This document shows, one piece after another, positions 32,792-41,211 of a DNA stretch of 64,000 bases. Numbering within the stretch: the stretch's first letter is position 1; every line of letters starts with the position of its first letter. Source of the DNA: an uncultured Clostridia bacterium (GTDB taxonomy: Bacteria; Bacillota; Clostridia; Saccharofermentanales; Saccharofermentanaceae); the NCBI GenBank assembly GCA_946537885.1, contig CAMNGC010000006.1, positions 1 to 64,000 on the forward strand. Reading direction: 5' to 3'. Position numbers and translations under genes: made by a program. The notes below the pieces were generated by a model. It searched no databases. It was not told where the DNA came from and saw nothing but the letters and a program-made list of their open reading frames with translations.

Positions 32792-33235
32792 ATGACAGAT
32801 ATTGCTAAATACCGATTCTATGGTGCAGATGATGCCCTGCTACCGCGGATCGTTCCGGAGTATAAGGGGATCGATGATCCTTATAAGCTCTACGATGCTC
32901 TGGAAAAGATCTGGTGTGCCGACACGTGCGCCCCAAGGATGAGAGATGAGTGGAGCCCGGCGAACAAGACCCTGGGTCAGTGTTCCATAACGGCTTTTCT
33001 GGTGCAGGATATCTTCGGGGGCAAGGTCTACGGGATCTTAAGACCCGGTGGGAATTACCATTGTTATAATGTGGTAAACGGCAAGACTTTTGATCTGACA
33101 AGCGAGCAGTTTGGAGACGAGAAGCTTAATTATGAGGCCAATCCCGAACAGTTCAGAGAAGTACATTTTGCCAAGGAAGAGAAGCGGCTCCGGTATGAGT
33201 ACCTGAAACGTAAACTTGCTGAATTCTGTGAGTAA
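32792..33235 (+). CDS. YunG-like protein
   Basis: A 147-residue cytosolic protein resembling the YunG family. It contains YDALEKIWCADTCAPRMRDEW, then KTLGQCSITAFLVQDIFGGKVYG and the HCYNVVNGKTFDLTSEQF segment. The Cys in GQCSITAFLV and a His in NYHCYN hint at a papain-like or transglutaminase-like arrangement, but activity is unproven. A possible -10 (TATAAT at 32756-32761) and AAAGGTGGTG ribosome site precede it. It is not clearly linked to the ABC operon upstream. Confidence 0.7.
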   Translation: MTDIAKYRFYGADDALLPRIVPEYKGIDDPYKLYDALEKIWCADTCAPRMRDEWSPANKTLGQCSITAFLVQDIFGGKVYGILRPGGNYHCYNVVNGKTFDLTSEQFGDEKLNYEANPEQFREVHFAKEEKRLRYEYLKRKLAEFCE

Positions 33236-33362
33236 GCACTCTTTCGTCTCGAAAAAAATAGTCTGATTATACAAATTTCAAAAAGCTTTTTGTGATATCG
33301 TCAAAAAATAAATTCTCTTTGTTATGTTAATCTAATAAAGACGTTTTTGTGAGGTGAGGGTC

Positions 33363-33689
33363 ATGAATCAGGAAGACTTGGAGTATATCAGAGAAATTGC
33401 CGGAAAGAATCCGGAGACATTTAAGCTTACGCTTGCCGTTCTCGGGCGGCGTGACCATATGATCGAAGATATAGAGCGACTTGGGGAGTGCCACGACAGT
33501 CTGGTGTCCCAGTGCCATATCAATTTTGCTCAGTCTCTTGAGAATTGTGACCTGATGCTGCATCGTGTATTTGGAACGGAGATTAAGAAATATGAAACTG
33601 TTTTTAACATCAAACCCCTTTCTGAAGACGGGAGGACTCAATTCAGAGAACGATTTTCTCTGGAATATCAAGTACAGTCTGCCATATGA
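33363..33689 (+). CDS. Small protein overlapping the S51 peptidase gene
   Basis: A 108-residue ORF starting at ATG 33363 behind GAGGTGAGGG. The first ~76 residues look protein-like (EDLEYIREIAGKNPETFKLTLAVLGRRDHMI, CHDSLVSQCHINFAQSLENCDLMLHRVFG). The last ~33 run in another frame through the start of the peptidase gene, a 98-nt overlap. It may be a real small gene that originally stopped near 33590, or a gene with an extended tail. I recognise no family. A His/Cys/Asn-rich stretch stands out. Confidence 0.5.
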   Translation: MNQEDLEYIREIAGKNPETFKLTLAVLGRRDHMIEDIERLGECHDSLVSQCHINFAQSLENCDLMLHRVFGTEIKKYETVFNIKPLSEDGRTQFRERFSLEYQVQSAI

Positions 33690-34305
33690 GACAAATGCTC
33701 TCTTTGTGGCATCTTCATACGATGATGCCCTGGTGAATGACCGCTTTGCCGCAGACATCAAGAATGCATTCAACAGTTCCGGTATCTTCTTTAAGAGCAT
33801 GGATATTCTGGATGCAAGGACAGCAGGAATGAGCAAGGAAGAGATCTGTTCGCATAATCTCATCGTCCTGGCAGGCGGACATGTTCCTACACAGAATGAT
33901 TTCTTCAAAGCTATCAGACTGAGAGAGAAGCTTGAAGGCTATGACGGAACGATATTAGGTATCAGCGCCGGCTCCATGAACGCCGCCGAGGAGGTTTATG
34001 TTTTGCCTGAAGAAGAGGGGGAAGCTGTGGATGAGAGCTTTGAGCGTTTCCGTCCCGGTCTGGGTCTCACCAAGATGCAGATCATCCCGCATTATGATGA
34101 TACGATAAACATGACCGTTGACGGTTTATCCATCGCCGACCGGATCCGTTTTGACAGTAAGGATCGCAAGTTCTTAGGCCTTCCCGACGGCAGTTACCTG
34201 ATGAGTACAGAAGGACATGAGCTTATACACGGACCCTTCTACAAGGTTGATAACAGAAACTTTACTAAGGTCGAAGCAAGCTTTATGGCGAAGTCTTTCG
34301 AATGA
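33592..34305 (+). CDS. Peptidase S51 family protein, dipeptidase E-like
   Basis: A 237-residue protein of the class I glutamine amidotransferase-like/peptidase S51 fold. It begins KLFLTSNPFLKTGGLN, then LVVLAGG-type HNLIVLAGGHVPTQND, and the nucleophile elbow GISAGSMNA (Ser in GxSAG). The C-terminus has ELIHGPFYKVDN. Family members (PepE, cyanophycinase) cleave Asp-X dipeptides or cyanophycin. The exact substrate is not known. The start at 33592 lacks a strong ribosome site but falls inside the upstream ORF, so translational coupling is possible. It is followed after 4 nt by a GH114-like gene. Confidence 0.8.
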   Translation: MKLFLTSNPFLKTGGLNSENDFLWNIKYSLPYETNALFVASSYDDALVNDRFAADIKNAFNSSGIFFKSMDILDARTAGMSKEEICSHNLIVLAGGHVPTQNDFFKAIRLREKLEGYDGTILGISAGSMNAAEEVYVLPEEEGEAVDESFERFRPGLGLTKMQIIPHYDDTINMTVDGLSIADRIRFDSKDRKFLGLPDGSYLMSTEGHELIHGPFYKVDNRNFTKVEASFMAKSFE

Positions 34306-34309
34306 GAAC

Positions 34310-35158
34310 ATGAAGAAAAGAATAACTATTATTATAATGGCGGCGATAATGACAGCTATCGCCGCCTGTTCTGTGAATACAGACAGGGAACAGGAAGAGG
34401 AGCATAGAGAGCCTTTTGGCGTATTTCTTGGCGCGGACAGGGAAGATCTGGAAGTCCTAAAGTCTTATGATACAGTAGTGATCGAATCGGAGACCTTTTC
34501 GAGAGAGGATATTACGGAGCTTCATGACGCAGGCTGCTTTGTTTACGGCTACCTTGATATCGGAACACTCGAAGAATATCGGGATTACTATGATGAGTTC
34601 GAGGATATCGCACTGGATGTCTATGATGACTGGCCGGATGAGCGCTGGATTGATGCTTCTTCGCCAAGATGGCAGGAATATGTCGTGAATACTCTGGCAC
34701 CCGCCTATCTGGATAAAGGTTTTGACGGTTTCTTTCTGGATAATTGTGATGTCTATTATTACTACCCTTCAGATGAGATGTTTGAAGGGCTTGTGGCGAT
34801 CCTTCAAGGACTTAAGCTATATGACATCAGTCTGATGGTAAACGGCGGCAACGATTTTGTTATGAGGTGTGTGGATGAGGGCTTATCTGACGGCCTGATC
34901 GATGCCGTTAATCAAGAGACGGTCTTCACCTCTATTAATTTTGATGATGAGAGCTACGGTGTTCAGCCGGAAGCAGAGAATCTGTATTACCGCGAATATA
35001 TTGAAGCAGCTGCGGCTTCGGGAATAGATGTCTTCGTAACCGAGTATTCTGCAGATGGTCAGACGAGCAGTATCGCAAGCGAATACTATGCTTCTCACGG
35101 CTTTACCTGGTACAATGCGCCGGATCTCTATCTGGACGTTGGAGAATATGGCGGCTGA
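34310..35158 (+). CDS. GH114-like endo-galactosaminidase family lipoprotein
   Basis: A 282-residue secreted lipoprotein. The signal peptide (KRITIIIMAAIMTAIAAC) ends in lipobox AIAAC. The mature barrel shows GHP-like markers of the GH114/TM1410 family: VYGYLDIGTLEEYRDYYDEF, ERWIDASSPRWQEYV, GFDGFFLDNCDVYYYYP (catalytic Asp in FLDN) and QETVFTSINFDDESYG. Known members are endo-alpha-1,4-polygalactosaminidases acting on cell-surface or biofilm galactosamine polymers. Specificity here is inferred. It starts 4 nt after the S51 gene, so it is likely one transcript. Confidence 0.75.
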   Translation: MKKRITIIIMAAIMTAIAACSVNTDREQEEEHREPFGVFLGADREDLEVLKSYDTVVIESETFSREDITELHDAGCFVYGYLDIGTLEEYRDYYDEFEDIALDVYDDWPDERWIDASSPRWQEYVVNTLAPAYLDKGFDGFFLDNCDVYYYYPSDEMFEGLVAILQGLKLYDISLMVNGGNDFVMRCVDEGLSDGLIDAVNQETVFTSINFDDESYGVQPEAENLYYREYIEAAAASGIDVFVTEYSADGQTSSIASEYYASHGFTWYNAPDLYLDVGEYGG

Positions 35159-35161
35159 ACA

Positions 35162-35170
35162 TGGTACAAT
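35162..35170 (+). promoter_or_regulatory. Extended -10, predicted leaderless start
   Basis: TGG-TACAAT (TACAAT at 35165-35170) ends 7 nt before the ATG at 35178. No ribosome site lies between them, so the transcript probably begins at or one base before the start codon. Confidence 0.45.
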
Positions 35171-35177
35171 CTGACAC

Positions 35178-36254
35178 ATGACTGATCTATGGACATATCT
35201 TAGAAATACCGATAAAGCAATTGCGCTATACGGCGGCGGCAACGGGGCAGACAAGATCCTCGACAAGCTGATCGCCGACGGGAGCGCTTCAAAGGTCGCC
35301 TCGGTCTTTGCAAGTGACGGATTCGTCCGTTCCGGTAAATTCCGCGGTTTTACCGTGGAATCTTATAGCTCTGCGAAGGAGAGGTTGGGAGATATGATCG
35401 TACTGGTCTGCTTCGGAAGCGCGAGAGCTGATGTGCTCCGGAACATTGAGCGGATTGCTTCCGAGAATGAGCTTTACATACCGGATGTGCCTGTATATGG
35501 GGACAATATTTTCGATATGGATTTCTATAAGGAGCACGAAGCGGAAATCCTGACAGTAAAGAACAGGCTGGCAGATGAGCTGTCGGTCAGGACCTGCGAG
35601 AAAATGACCGAATATAAATTGACAGGATCGCTTAAAGCCCTTCGTTCATGTGAGACCGAGGCGGATGAGGCGGACGGACTGTTTGACCTGCCGGATAAAA
35701 GTGTCTTTGTGGATCTGGGAGCATATACAGGAGATACTGTAAGAAGGTACCTGGAGCTTTTTCCTCAGATAGATGAGATCTATGCAGTGGAACCTGATTC
35801 GCGTAATTATCGAAAACTTTGCGAGAATTGCAAAGAATTTCAAGCCGGAAGAAAGATGGAGCTTATAAGAGCTATGACCGGGGATAGGGTTGGGGAAGTA
35901 ATGATGCCGAGAAACAGAGGCCGTGGCGTGTCAATTGATGCGAGGGCCGCATCCGTATCAGGCAATATGGGGAATATGGATATAGTTCCTGAAATCACGA
36001 TTGACTCTCTATTAAAAGGCGGCAAGGCTGACTTTATCAAATTCGATATCGAGGGAAGCGAGGCCAAGGCGATTGAAGGCGCAAGGGAGACAATAATCCG
36101 CTATAAACCTCAAATGTTGATATCCTGCTATCACAGAAGTGAAGATATATTTGATCTTCCGCTTAGGATCTTTGATATAAGAGATGATTATCGCCTCTAT
36201 ATGAGACATCTTCCTTGCGTGCCCGGTTGGGATACGGCTTTTTATTTGATCTGA
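35178..36254 (+). CDS. FkbM family methyltransferase
   Basis: A 358-residue protein. The N-terminal ~120 residues form a Rossmann-like part (IALYGGGNGADKILDKL, VCFGSARADVL) typical of a nucleotide-sugar or redox-cofactor subdomain. From about residue 175 comes an SAM-dependent FkbM methyltransferase: VFVDLGAYTGDTVRRYLELFP (motif I), IYAVEPDSRNYRKL, TIDSLLKGGKADFIKFDIEGSEAKAIEGA and YKPQMLISCYHR. FkbM enzymes O-methylate sugars or polyketides. The dual-domain form is common in glycan-modifying clusters, but no such cluster is next to it. It has an extended -10 and no ribosome site. Confidence 0.85.
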   Translation: MTDLWTYLRNTDKAIALYGGGNGADKILDKLIADGSASKVASVFASDGFVRSGKFRGFTVESYSSAKERLGDMIVLVCFGSARADVLRNIERIASENELYIPDVPVYGDNIFDMDFYKEHEAEILTVKNRLADELSVRTCEKMTEYKLTGSLKALRSCETEADEADGLFDLPDKSVFVDLGAYTGDTVRRYLELFPQIDEIYAVEPDSRNYRKLCENCKEFQAGRKMELIRAMTGDRVGEVMMPRNRGRGVSIDARAASVSGNMGNMDIVPEITIDSLLKGGKADFIKFDIEGSEAKAIEGARETIIRYKPQMLISCYHRSEDIFDLPLRIFDIRDDYRLYMRHLPCVPGWDTAFYLI

Positions 36255-36357
36255 TAGAGGACAGATGCATCTTTATAATTTCTTAATCTTTTGTTGATTC
36301 TATTTTTAACAACTATTGCTAATATCCCTAATGTAGGCTTAAGCAGGAGGGATAAAT

Positions 36358-37062
36358 ATGCTTACCGTAAATGGTGTAACTAAGAAGTATAAGAAGTTTT
36401 TGGCCAATGACAATCTGTCATTTCAGATAAACGATGGTGAGATCGGCGTATTGCTCGGACCTAACGGCGCCGGCAAATCCACTATCATCAAGTCTATCGC
36501 GGGACTGCTCAGATATTCAGGCGACATCGAGATCAACGGGCTTTCCAATAAGTCACTTGAGGCTAAGAGAATGCTCGGTTATATACCTGAGATGCCTGCT
36601 CTCTACGACACACTTACTGTTGAAGAACATCTGGAGTTTATACGTCGTGCCTATAAAGTCGAGGATAAAGGGACAGTTGAAGGTCTTCTCGAGAGATTTG
36701 AACTGGCTGACAAGAGAAAGAAGATGGGTAAAGAATTATCTAAAGGTATGCAGCAGAAGGTATCTATCTGCTGTGCTCTGATCCATGACCCGTCTGTTGT
36801 GATCTTCGATGAGCCTATGGTAGGTCTCGATCCTCACGCCATCAAGGAGCTTAAGGTTGTTTTCCAGGAACTTAAGGCCGCCGGCAAGACAATACTTATC
36901 TCAACTCATATGATCGATACGATCGAGAATTATTGGGATGTAGCACATATCATGATGAACGGCAAGATCGCCGCAACGAAGCATAACAGGATCGACAGAC
37001 CAGATGAGAAGAGTCTGGATACATTGTTCTTTGAGATCACTGAGGGTGCTAAGGGGGAGTAA
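36358..37062 (+). CDS. ABC-2 type exporter ATPase
   Basis: A 234-residue ATPase subunit: Walker A GPNGAGKST, Q-loop GYIPEMPALYDTLTVEEHL, a slightly divergent signature LSKGMQQKVSICCAL (LSxGxQQ), Walker B VVIFDEPMVGLDPH and H-loop ISTHM. The YIPExPxLYxxLTVxEHL pattern matches the ABC-2 family that exports lipids, polysaccharides or drugs. AGGAGG precedes the ATG. The permease starts 3 nt after its stop. The cargo is unknown. Confidence 0.9.
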   Translation: MLTVNGVTKKYKKFLANDNLSFQINDGEIGVLLGPNGAGKSTIIKSIAGLLRYSGDIEINGLSNKSLEAKRMLGYIPEMPALYDTLTVEEHLEFIRRAYKVEDKGTVEGLLERFELADKRKKMGKELSKGMQQKVSICCALIHDPSVVIFDEPMVGLDPHAIKELKVVFQELKAAGKTILISTHMIDTIENYWDVAHIMMNGKIAATKHNRIDRPDEKSLDTLFFEITEGAKGE

Positions 37063-37065
37063 ATC

Positions 37066-38655
37066 ATGCTGAATGCATTTTTGTACAGGACCAGAAGATC
37101 GCTGATCCACTCGCCGCTCAGCCTGGTCTTAACTATTCTGGGAATTGGTCTGAGCGTTCTGATGATACTCGTTCCCTGTATGGAGAGCGGTGAAGATGCT
37201 GTTGTTGTCAGCGAGACAATAAAGCTTGGCGCTATAAATATCTTTGTTGCCGCTATGGGCGTATTCATGTACTATACGGGCCTTTTCTCCGGCGTTGTGG
37301 GTTATTCATATTCGGATGTTAACTTTCAGTTGGCAGGCCCTTTTACGGAGAAGTTCAATCTTATTATTGCCGCTTTAGCATCCATTAAGATCAGCTTTCT
37401 CTTCCTTTTTGTGTTGAGTTGTCAATCGGCCGTTGTGTATATGGCTATAGGCGTCAGAGGCTGGTATTTTGTGCTGCTGCTGGTCGGCGCCTTCCTGGCA
37501 ATGCTCCTGTCATATGTGTTCGGAGCCTTCCTCGGAGCCGTTACCTGTAACGACGCGAAAAAGCGCAGAACGGTAGCGATAGTATCAGGTGTGGTCATAG
37601 GTCTTATCGTTGTCGGAGCACTTGGAATGACCGTCTATAAGACAGGATCCGTATCTGATTTCTTAGAGCTTTCCAAGCGCGAGATGATAGGCAAAGTCGG
37701 GTCTAATGTTCTCTTTCAGATCATGCCTGTATCCGGCTGGGTTGCAATGATCTGTGACGGCATATTGATCAATGACATGATATTCATTCTTATCGGTAGT
37801 CTCCTGTCAGCGGGAACAGTTGCAGTCCTGATCATGCTCTATGCCAACTATGATTTTGACTATTACGAGACAGCCATCGAAGGCGCTCAGCGTATCCTTG
37901 ACATGAAGGCCGCAAGAAGAGCCGGTGTGGATGTCGATACAACAAATCTTAATCGTAAGGTCAAGGTTGGCAAAGAGAATATCAAGTCAGGCTGGGGCGC
38001 ATCTGCTTTCAGTGCCCGTCATCATCTTGAGAATGCCAGAAGTACAAGATTCTTTTTCGTTAATAAACTTGCGCTTCTTTACAGAGCAATGGCTTTGATC
38101 TATGCCATGATCATCGTAAAGGATTCTGAGAGCGTCAAAGAAGCCATGATCCCGCTCATGAGTATGAATCTGATGCTTGGACTCATCATCTACGGCGGAG
38201 GCAAGACCGTGTTGGAGTTCAATAAGCCATATATCTTCATGGTGCCTGAACGCGATACAGCCAAGGTTATGGCTTGCGTTCTTGGGGATCTTCCGGAGAT
38301 CATCTTCGACTCGATCATGTGCGCCGGTGTGATGACAGTTGCAGTAGGCATTGATATTCCTGTTCTGTTGGCAACCTTCGTATTCTCGATATTCGCTGCC
38401 CTTCTTTGTCAGCTCACTGCTCTGCTGTGTCTGTGCCTCTTCAAAAATCTTGGAAGATATCCGCTTATGGTAGTCAGATATTTCCTGATCATAGGAGCTC
38501 TTATTGTTACGATCGTTCCCGGAATCATTGTCGGCAATATCGTCGGAGGTGGTCCTGCAGCATTCCTGCTTTTCAGCGCAGCCTTTGAAGCAGGCGTATC
38601 GGCTCTTGTCCTGCTCCTTGTATGCAAGCTCGTATCGAGACTGGAATATAAATAA
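37066..38655 (+). CDS. ABC exporter permease
   Basis: A 529-residue membrane protein with about 12 hydrophobic segments, e.g. LTILGIGLSVLMILVPCM, FLFLFVLSCQSAVVYMAIGV, LLLVGAFLAMLLSYVFGAFLG, ILIGSLLSAGTVAVLIMLY and FLLFSAAFEAGVSALVLLLV. A central soluble loop holds YYETAIEGAQRILDMKAARR. The size and layout fit the putative ABC exporter permease family that pairs with ABC-2 ATPases in Clostridia. It shares an operon with the ATPase at 36358 and ends at a good terminator. The substrate is unknown. Confidence 0.8.
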   Translation: MLNAFLYRTRRSLIHSPLSLVLTILGIGLSVLMILVPCMESGEDAVVVSETIKLGAINIFVAAMGVFMYYTGLFSGVVGYSYSDVNFQLAGPFTEKFNLIIAALASIKISFLFLFVLSCQSAVVYMAIGVRGWYFVLLLVGAFLAMLLSYVFGAFLGAVTCNDAKKRRTVAIVSGVVIGLIVVGALGMTVYKTGSVSDFLELSKREMIGKVGSNVLFQIMPVSGWVAMICDGILINDMIFILIGSLLSAGTVAVLIMLYANYDFDYYETAIEGAQRILDMKAARRAGVDVDTTNLNRKVKVGKENIKSGWGASAFSARHHLENARSTRFFFVNKLALLYRAMALIYAMIIVKDSESVKEAMIPLMSMNLMLGLIIYGGGKTVLEFNKPYIFMVPERDTAKVMACVLGDLPEIIFDSIMCAGVMTVAVGIDIPVLLATFVFSIFAALLCQLTALLCLCLFKNLGRYPLMVVRYFLIIGALIVTIVPGIIVGNIVGGGPAAFLLFSAAFEAGVSALVLLLVCKLVSRLEYK

Positions 38656-38689
38656 GCCAATGTCACCGTTTTTACGGTACCCCAAAGCA

Positions 38690-38722
38690 AAAGAACCGTT
38701 CTCCCCTCGAACGGTTCTTTTA
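38690..38722 (+). terminator. Terminator of the ABC exporter operon
   Basis: A perfect 12-bp stem (AAAGAACCGTTC at 38690-38701 with 38709-38720) and a 7-nt loop are followed by T residues. Confidence 0.9.
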
Positions 38723-38752
38723 TTATGGATCTTTACGGAATTATGGGATTAT

Positions 38753-39066
38753 ACGGAATCCTTGGTATTCTCCCCGACAGATTTGGCTGATCTGAGTTTT
38801 TGGACTCTGGGCTCCGTCTCGTGTACCGAAGCACATTGACCGCGTATAGGGAACAGTTTCGTGAAAACTGCCCATATTTCCCGGAGGACTTCCCTGTGTA
38901 TAGGGAACAATTCCGAGAAACCTGCCCACATTTCCAGGAGGATTTCCCTGTGTATTGACCACAGAAAATGCGTTTTTGTGATTTCTGTGGTCGTGATAAA
39001 CTAGCCATTACCACAGAGATTCCGCTTTTTGATATCTCTGTGGTCATTTGCTGCACTTTGCCGGCG
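38753..39066. repeat. Modular hairpin-array element, copy 2
   Basis: A 314-nt element with the same left block (38753-38841) and right block (39035-39066) as copy 1 at 17895. The interior differs: two 54-nt units starting GTATAGGGAAC (38844, 38898) with AGGGAA...TTCCCT stems, then two units with CCACAGA...TCTGTGG stems starting 38959 and 39011, 52 nt apart. It lies between the terminator of the ABC operon and the uvrB promoter, on the same strand as both. No transposase and no obvious target duplication are present. The 38656-39182 gap otherwise holds only the terminator and the uvrB promoter. Confidence 0.85.
38844..39043. repeat. Hairpin units inside copy 2
   Basis: Units at 38844-38897 and 38898-38951 (54 nt each) have AGGGAA at one end and TTCCCT at the other. 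Two further hairpins, CCACAGAAA...TTTCTGTGG (38959-38990) and CCACAGAGAT...ATCTCTGTGG (39011-39043), carry different stems. Unit spacing stays at 52-54 nt although the sequences are unrelated to those of copy 1. Confidence 0.85.
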
Positions 39067-39112
39067 CACGGCGTATATCATCCCCGGCTCGACTGTTGTC
39101 TCATAATTAAAA

Positions 39113-39148
39113 GAACATATTTTCGAAATGCCTGTTCGGTGGTATAAT
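39113..39148 (+). promoter_or_regulatory. uvrB promoter with candidate LexA box
   Basis: TGG-TATAAT (TATAAT at 39143-39148) is preceded by GAACATATTTTC (39113-39124), one base away from the Gram-positive SOS box GAACATATGTTC, placed over the expected -35. This fits LexA repression of uvrB. Confidence 0.6.
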
Positions 39149-39182
39149 AGTCTCAAATGATCAAACAGGGAATAAAGATTTT

Positions 39183-41177
39183 ATGTTTAAGTTAGTTTCG
39201 GATTATAAGCCGTCGGGAGATCAGCCCAAGGCGATTGCACAACTGGTAGAGGGGATAAAGCGTGGAGATCGCGCTCAGACTTTGCTTGGAGTAACGGGTT
39301 CAGGTAAGACCTTTACCATGGCCAATGTTATCGAGCAGATTAATCGTCCAACATTGATCCTTGCTCATAATAAGACCCTGGCAGGACAGCTCTATTCCGA
39401 GTTTAAGGAGCTCTTCCCGGAGAATGCCGTAGAATATTTTGTTTCTTATTATGATTATTATCAGCCTGAGGCCTATATCGCTTCCACGGATACATATATC
39501 GAGAAGGACAGTTCCATAAACGATGAGATCGACAGAATGCGCCATGCCGCTACAAGATCTCTTCTGACTCGCGATGATGTTATCGTTATTGCATCCGTGT
39601 CCTGCATCTACGGAATAGGTGAGAAGGAAGATTATAAGTCGCTGGTCGTTGAACTTCATACAGGGCTTAATATCAGTCGTGATCAGGTGATGGCGGAGCT
39701 GATCAATATTCAGTATGAGAGGAATGATTTTGAACTTAAGAGGGGCACATTCAGGTGTCGTGGAGATGTCTTGGATATCTTTACTCCTGATTCGGATAAC
39801 ATAATAACCCGTATAACCTTCTGGGATGACGAGATCGAGAAGATCAGTTATGTGGATAATATAACCGGCAAGACAGAGTGGACCAAAAATTATGCGGAGA
39901 TCTTTCCTGCATCACACTATGCTACCGGTAAGGCTAAGCTTCAAAGAGCTCTCACGACGATCGAGGAGGAGCTCGAAGAACGAATTGCAGTGCTTAGGGA
40001 TGAAGGGAAACTGATAGAGGCATACAGATTGGAGCAGAGGACGAGATATGATATCGAGTTGCTGAACGAGACCGGTTTCTGTAAAGGAATCGAGAATTAC
40101 TCGAGACATATCTCGCAGAGAAAGGCCGGAGAGCCCCCCTGTACATTGATGGATTTCTTTCCGAAGGATTATCTGCTGTTTATCGATGAGTCACATGTAA
40201 CTGTTCCGCAGGTCGGTGCTATGTATAACGGAGACAGAGCTCGTAAGGATATGCTGGTTAAATACGGCTTCAGACTTCCTTCGGCATATGACAACAGGCC
40301 TTTGAAGTTTGAAGAATTTGAGGAGCGTATGGGGCAGACTGTCTTTGTATCGGCCACACCGGCTGAGTATGAGAAGAAACATCAGACTCAGGTAGTCGAG
40401 CAGATAATAAGACCTACAGGACTTCTTGAGCCTGAGATTGCCATTCGTCCTGTTGAAGGACAGATAGAGGATATCTTGCAGGAGTTGTCTGAGAATAAGA
40501 AACGTGGTGAGAAGAGCCTTATTATGACGCTCACCAAGAAGATGGCAGAAGATCTGACAGATTTTCTCGGAAAGGAGAATATCAGGGTAGAATACCTGCA
40601 TTCTGATGTTAAGACTGTCGAGAGGATGCAGATACTTAACCGCCTGAGAAGTGACGAGATCGATGTTATCGTCGGAATCAATTTGCTAAGGGAAGGCATT
40701 GATCTGCCGGAGGTATCACTCCTGATGATATTGGATGCTGATAAGGAGGGATTCCTAAGATCAGAAAGATCTTTGATCCAGATAATCGGACGTTGCGCTC
40801 GTAATGCCAACGGACGCGTAATTCTCTATGCAGATGAGGTAACGGATTCCATGATGAATGCAGTATCCGAGACTAACAGGAGAAGAGCTATTCAGATGGC
40901 TTATAATGAAGAGCATCATATTGTTCCGAAGACAATAAAGAAAGAGATCAGGGATATTTTCGACATGCTGTCCGAACCTTCCGGTTCTAAGTCGAAGCTT
41001 AAGAAGAAGGATGTTAAGGCTTTGATCGATGAAGGCAAGGCAACCGGCATCGGAGATGAAGACAGGCAAAAGATGATAGAACGCCTGACAAACGAGATGA
41101 GGACTGCTGCCAAAGAACTTGATTTTGAGAGGGCAGCTGAACTCAGGGATATCATCATTACACTTAAGGGCAACTGA
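39183..41177 (+). CDS. uvrB: UvrABC system protein B
   Basis: A 664-residue excision-repair helicase, normal family length. It has Walker [15 protein letters not shown] near residue 40, the beta-hairpin [11 protein letters not shown] that opens DNA at the lesion, FIDESH, the helicase motif VSATPAEYE, motifs V/VI ([17 protein letters not shown] and QIIGRCARN), and a C-terminal UVR domain ([22 protein letters not shown]) that binds UvrC. UvrB is loaded by UvrA and recruits UvrC in nucleotide excision repair. uvrA is not in the window. A LexA-type box precedes it. dnaE follows after 34 nt. Confidence 0.98.
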   Translation: MFKLVSDYKPSGDQPKAIAQLVEGIKRGDRAQTLLGVTGSGKTFTMANVIEQINRPTLILAHNKTLAGQLYSEFKELFPENAVEYFVSYYDYYQPEAYIASTDTYIEKDSSINDEIDRMRHAATRSLLTRDDVIVIASVSCIYGIGEKEDYKSLVVELHTGLNISRDQVMAELINIQYERNDFELKRGTFRCRGDVLDIFTPDSDNIITRITFWDDEIEKISYVDNITGKTEWTKNYAEIFPASHYATGKAKLQRALTTIEEELEERIAVLRDEGKLIEAYRLEQRTRYDIELLNETGFCKGIENYSRHISQRKAGEPPCTLMDFFPKDYLLFIDESHVTVPQVGAMYNGDRARKDMLVKYGFRLPSAYDNRPLKFEEFEERMGQTVFVSATPAEYEKKHQTQVVEQIIRPTGLLEPEIAIRPVEGQIEDILQELSENKKRGEKSLIMTLTKKMAEDLTDFLGKENIRVEYLHSDVKTVERMQILNRLRSDEIDVIVGINLLREGIDLPEVSLLMILDADKEGFLRSERSLIQIIGRCARNANGRVILYADEVTDSMMNAVSETNRRRAIQMAYNEEHHIVPKTIKKEIRDIFDMLSEPSGSKSKLKKKDVKALIDEGKATGIGDEDRQKMIERLTNEMRTAAKELDFERAAELRDIIITLKGN

Positions 41178-41211
41178 AGCAGGCTTAAAGATATAGTTTC
41201 AAGGAGAGAAG

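Noticed and set aside
38741..38962. Small protein-coding gene on the minus strand across hairpin element 2
   Set aside because: Same reason as for copy 1: the frame follows the repeat DNA, and the interior peptide differs completely while the DNA ends are conserved.
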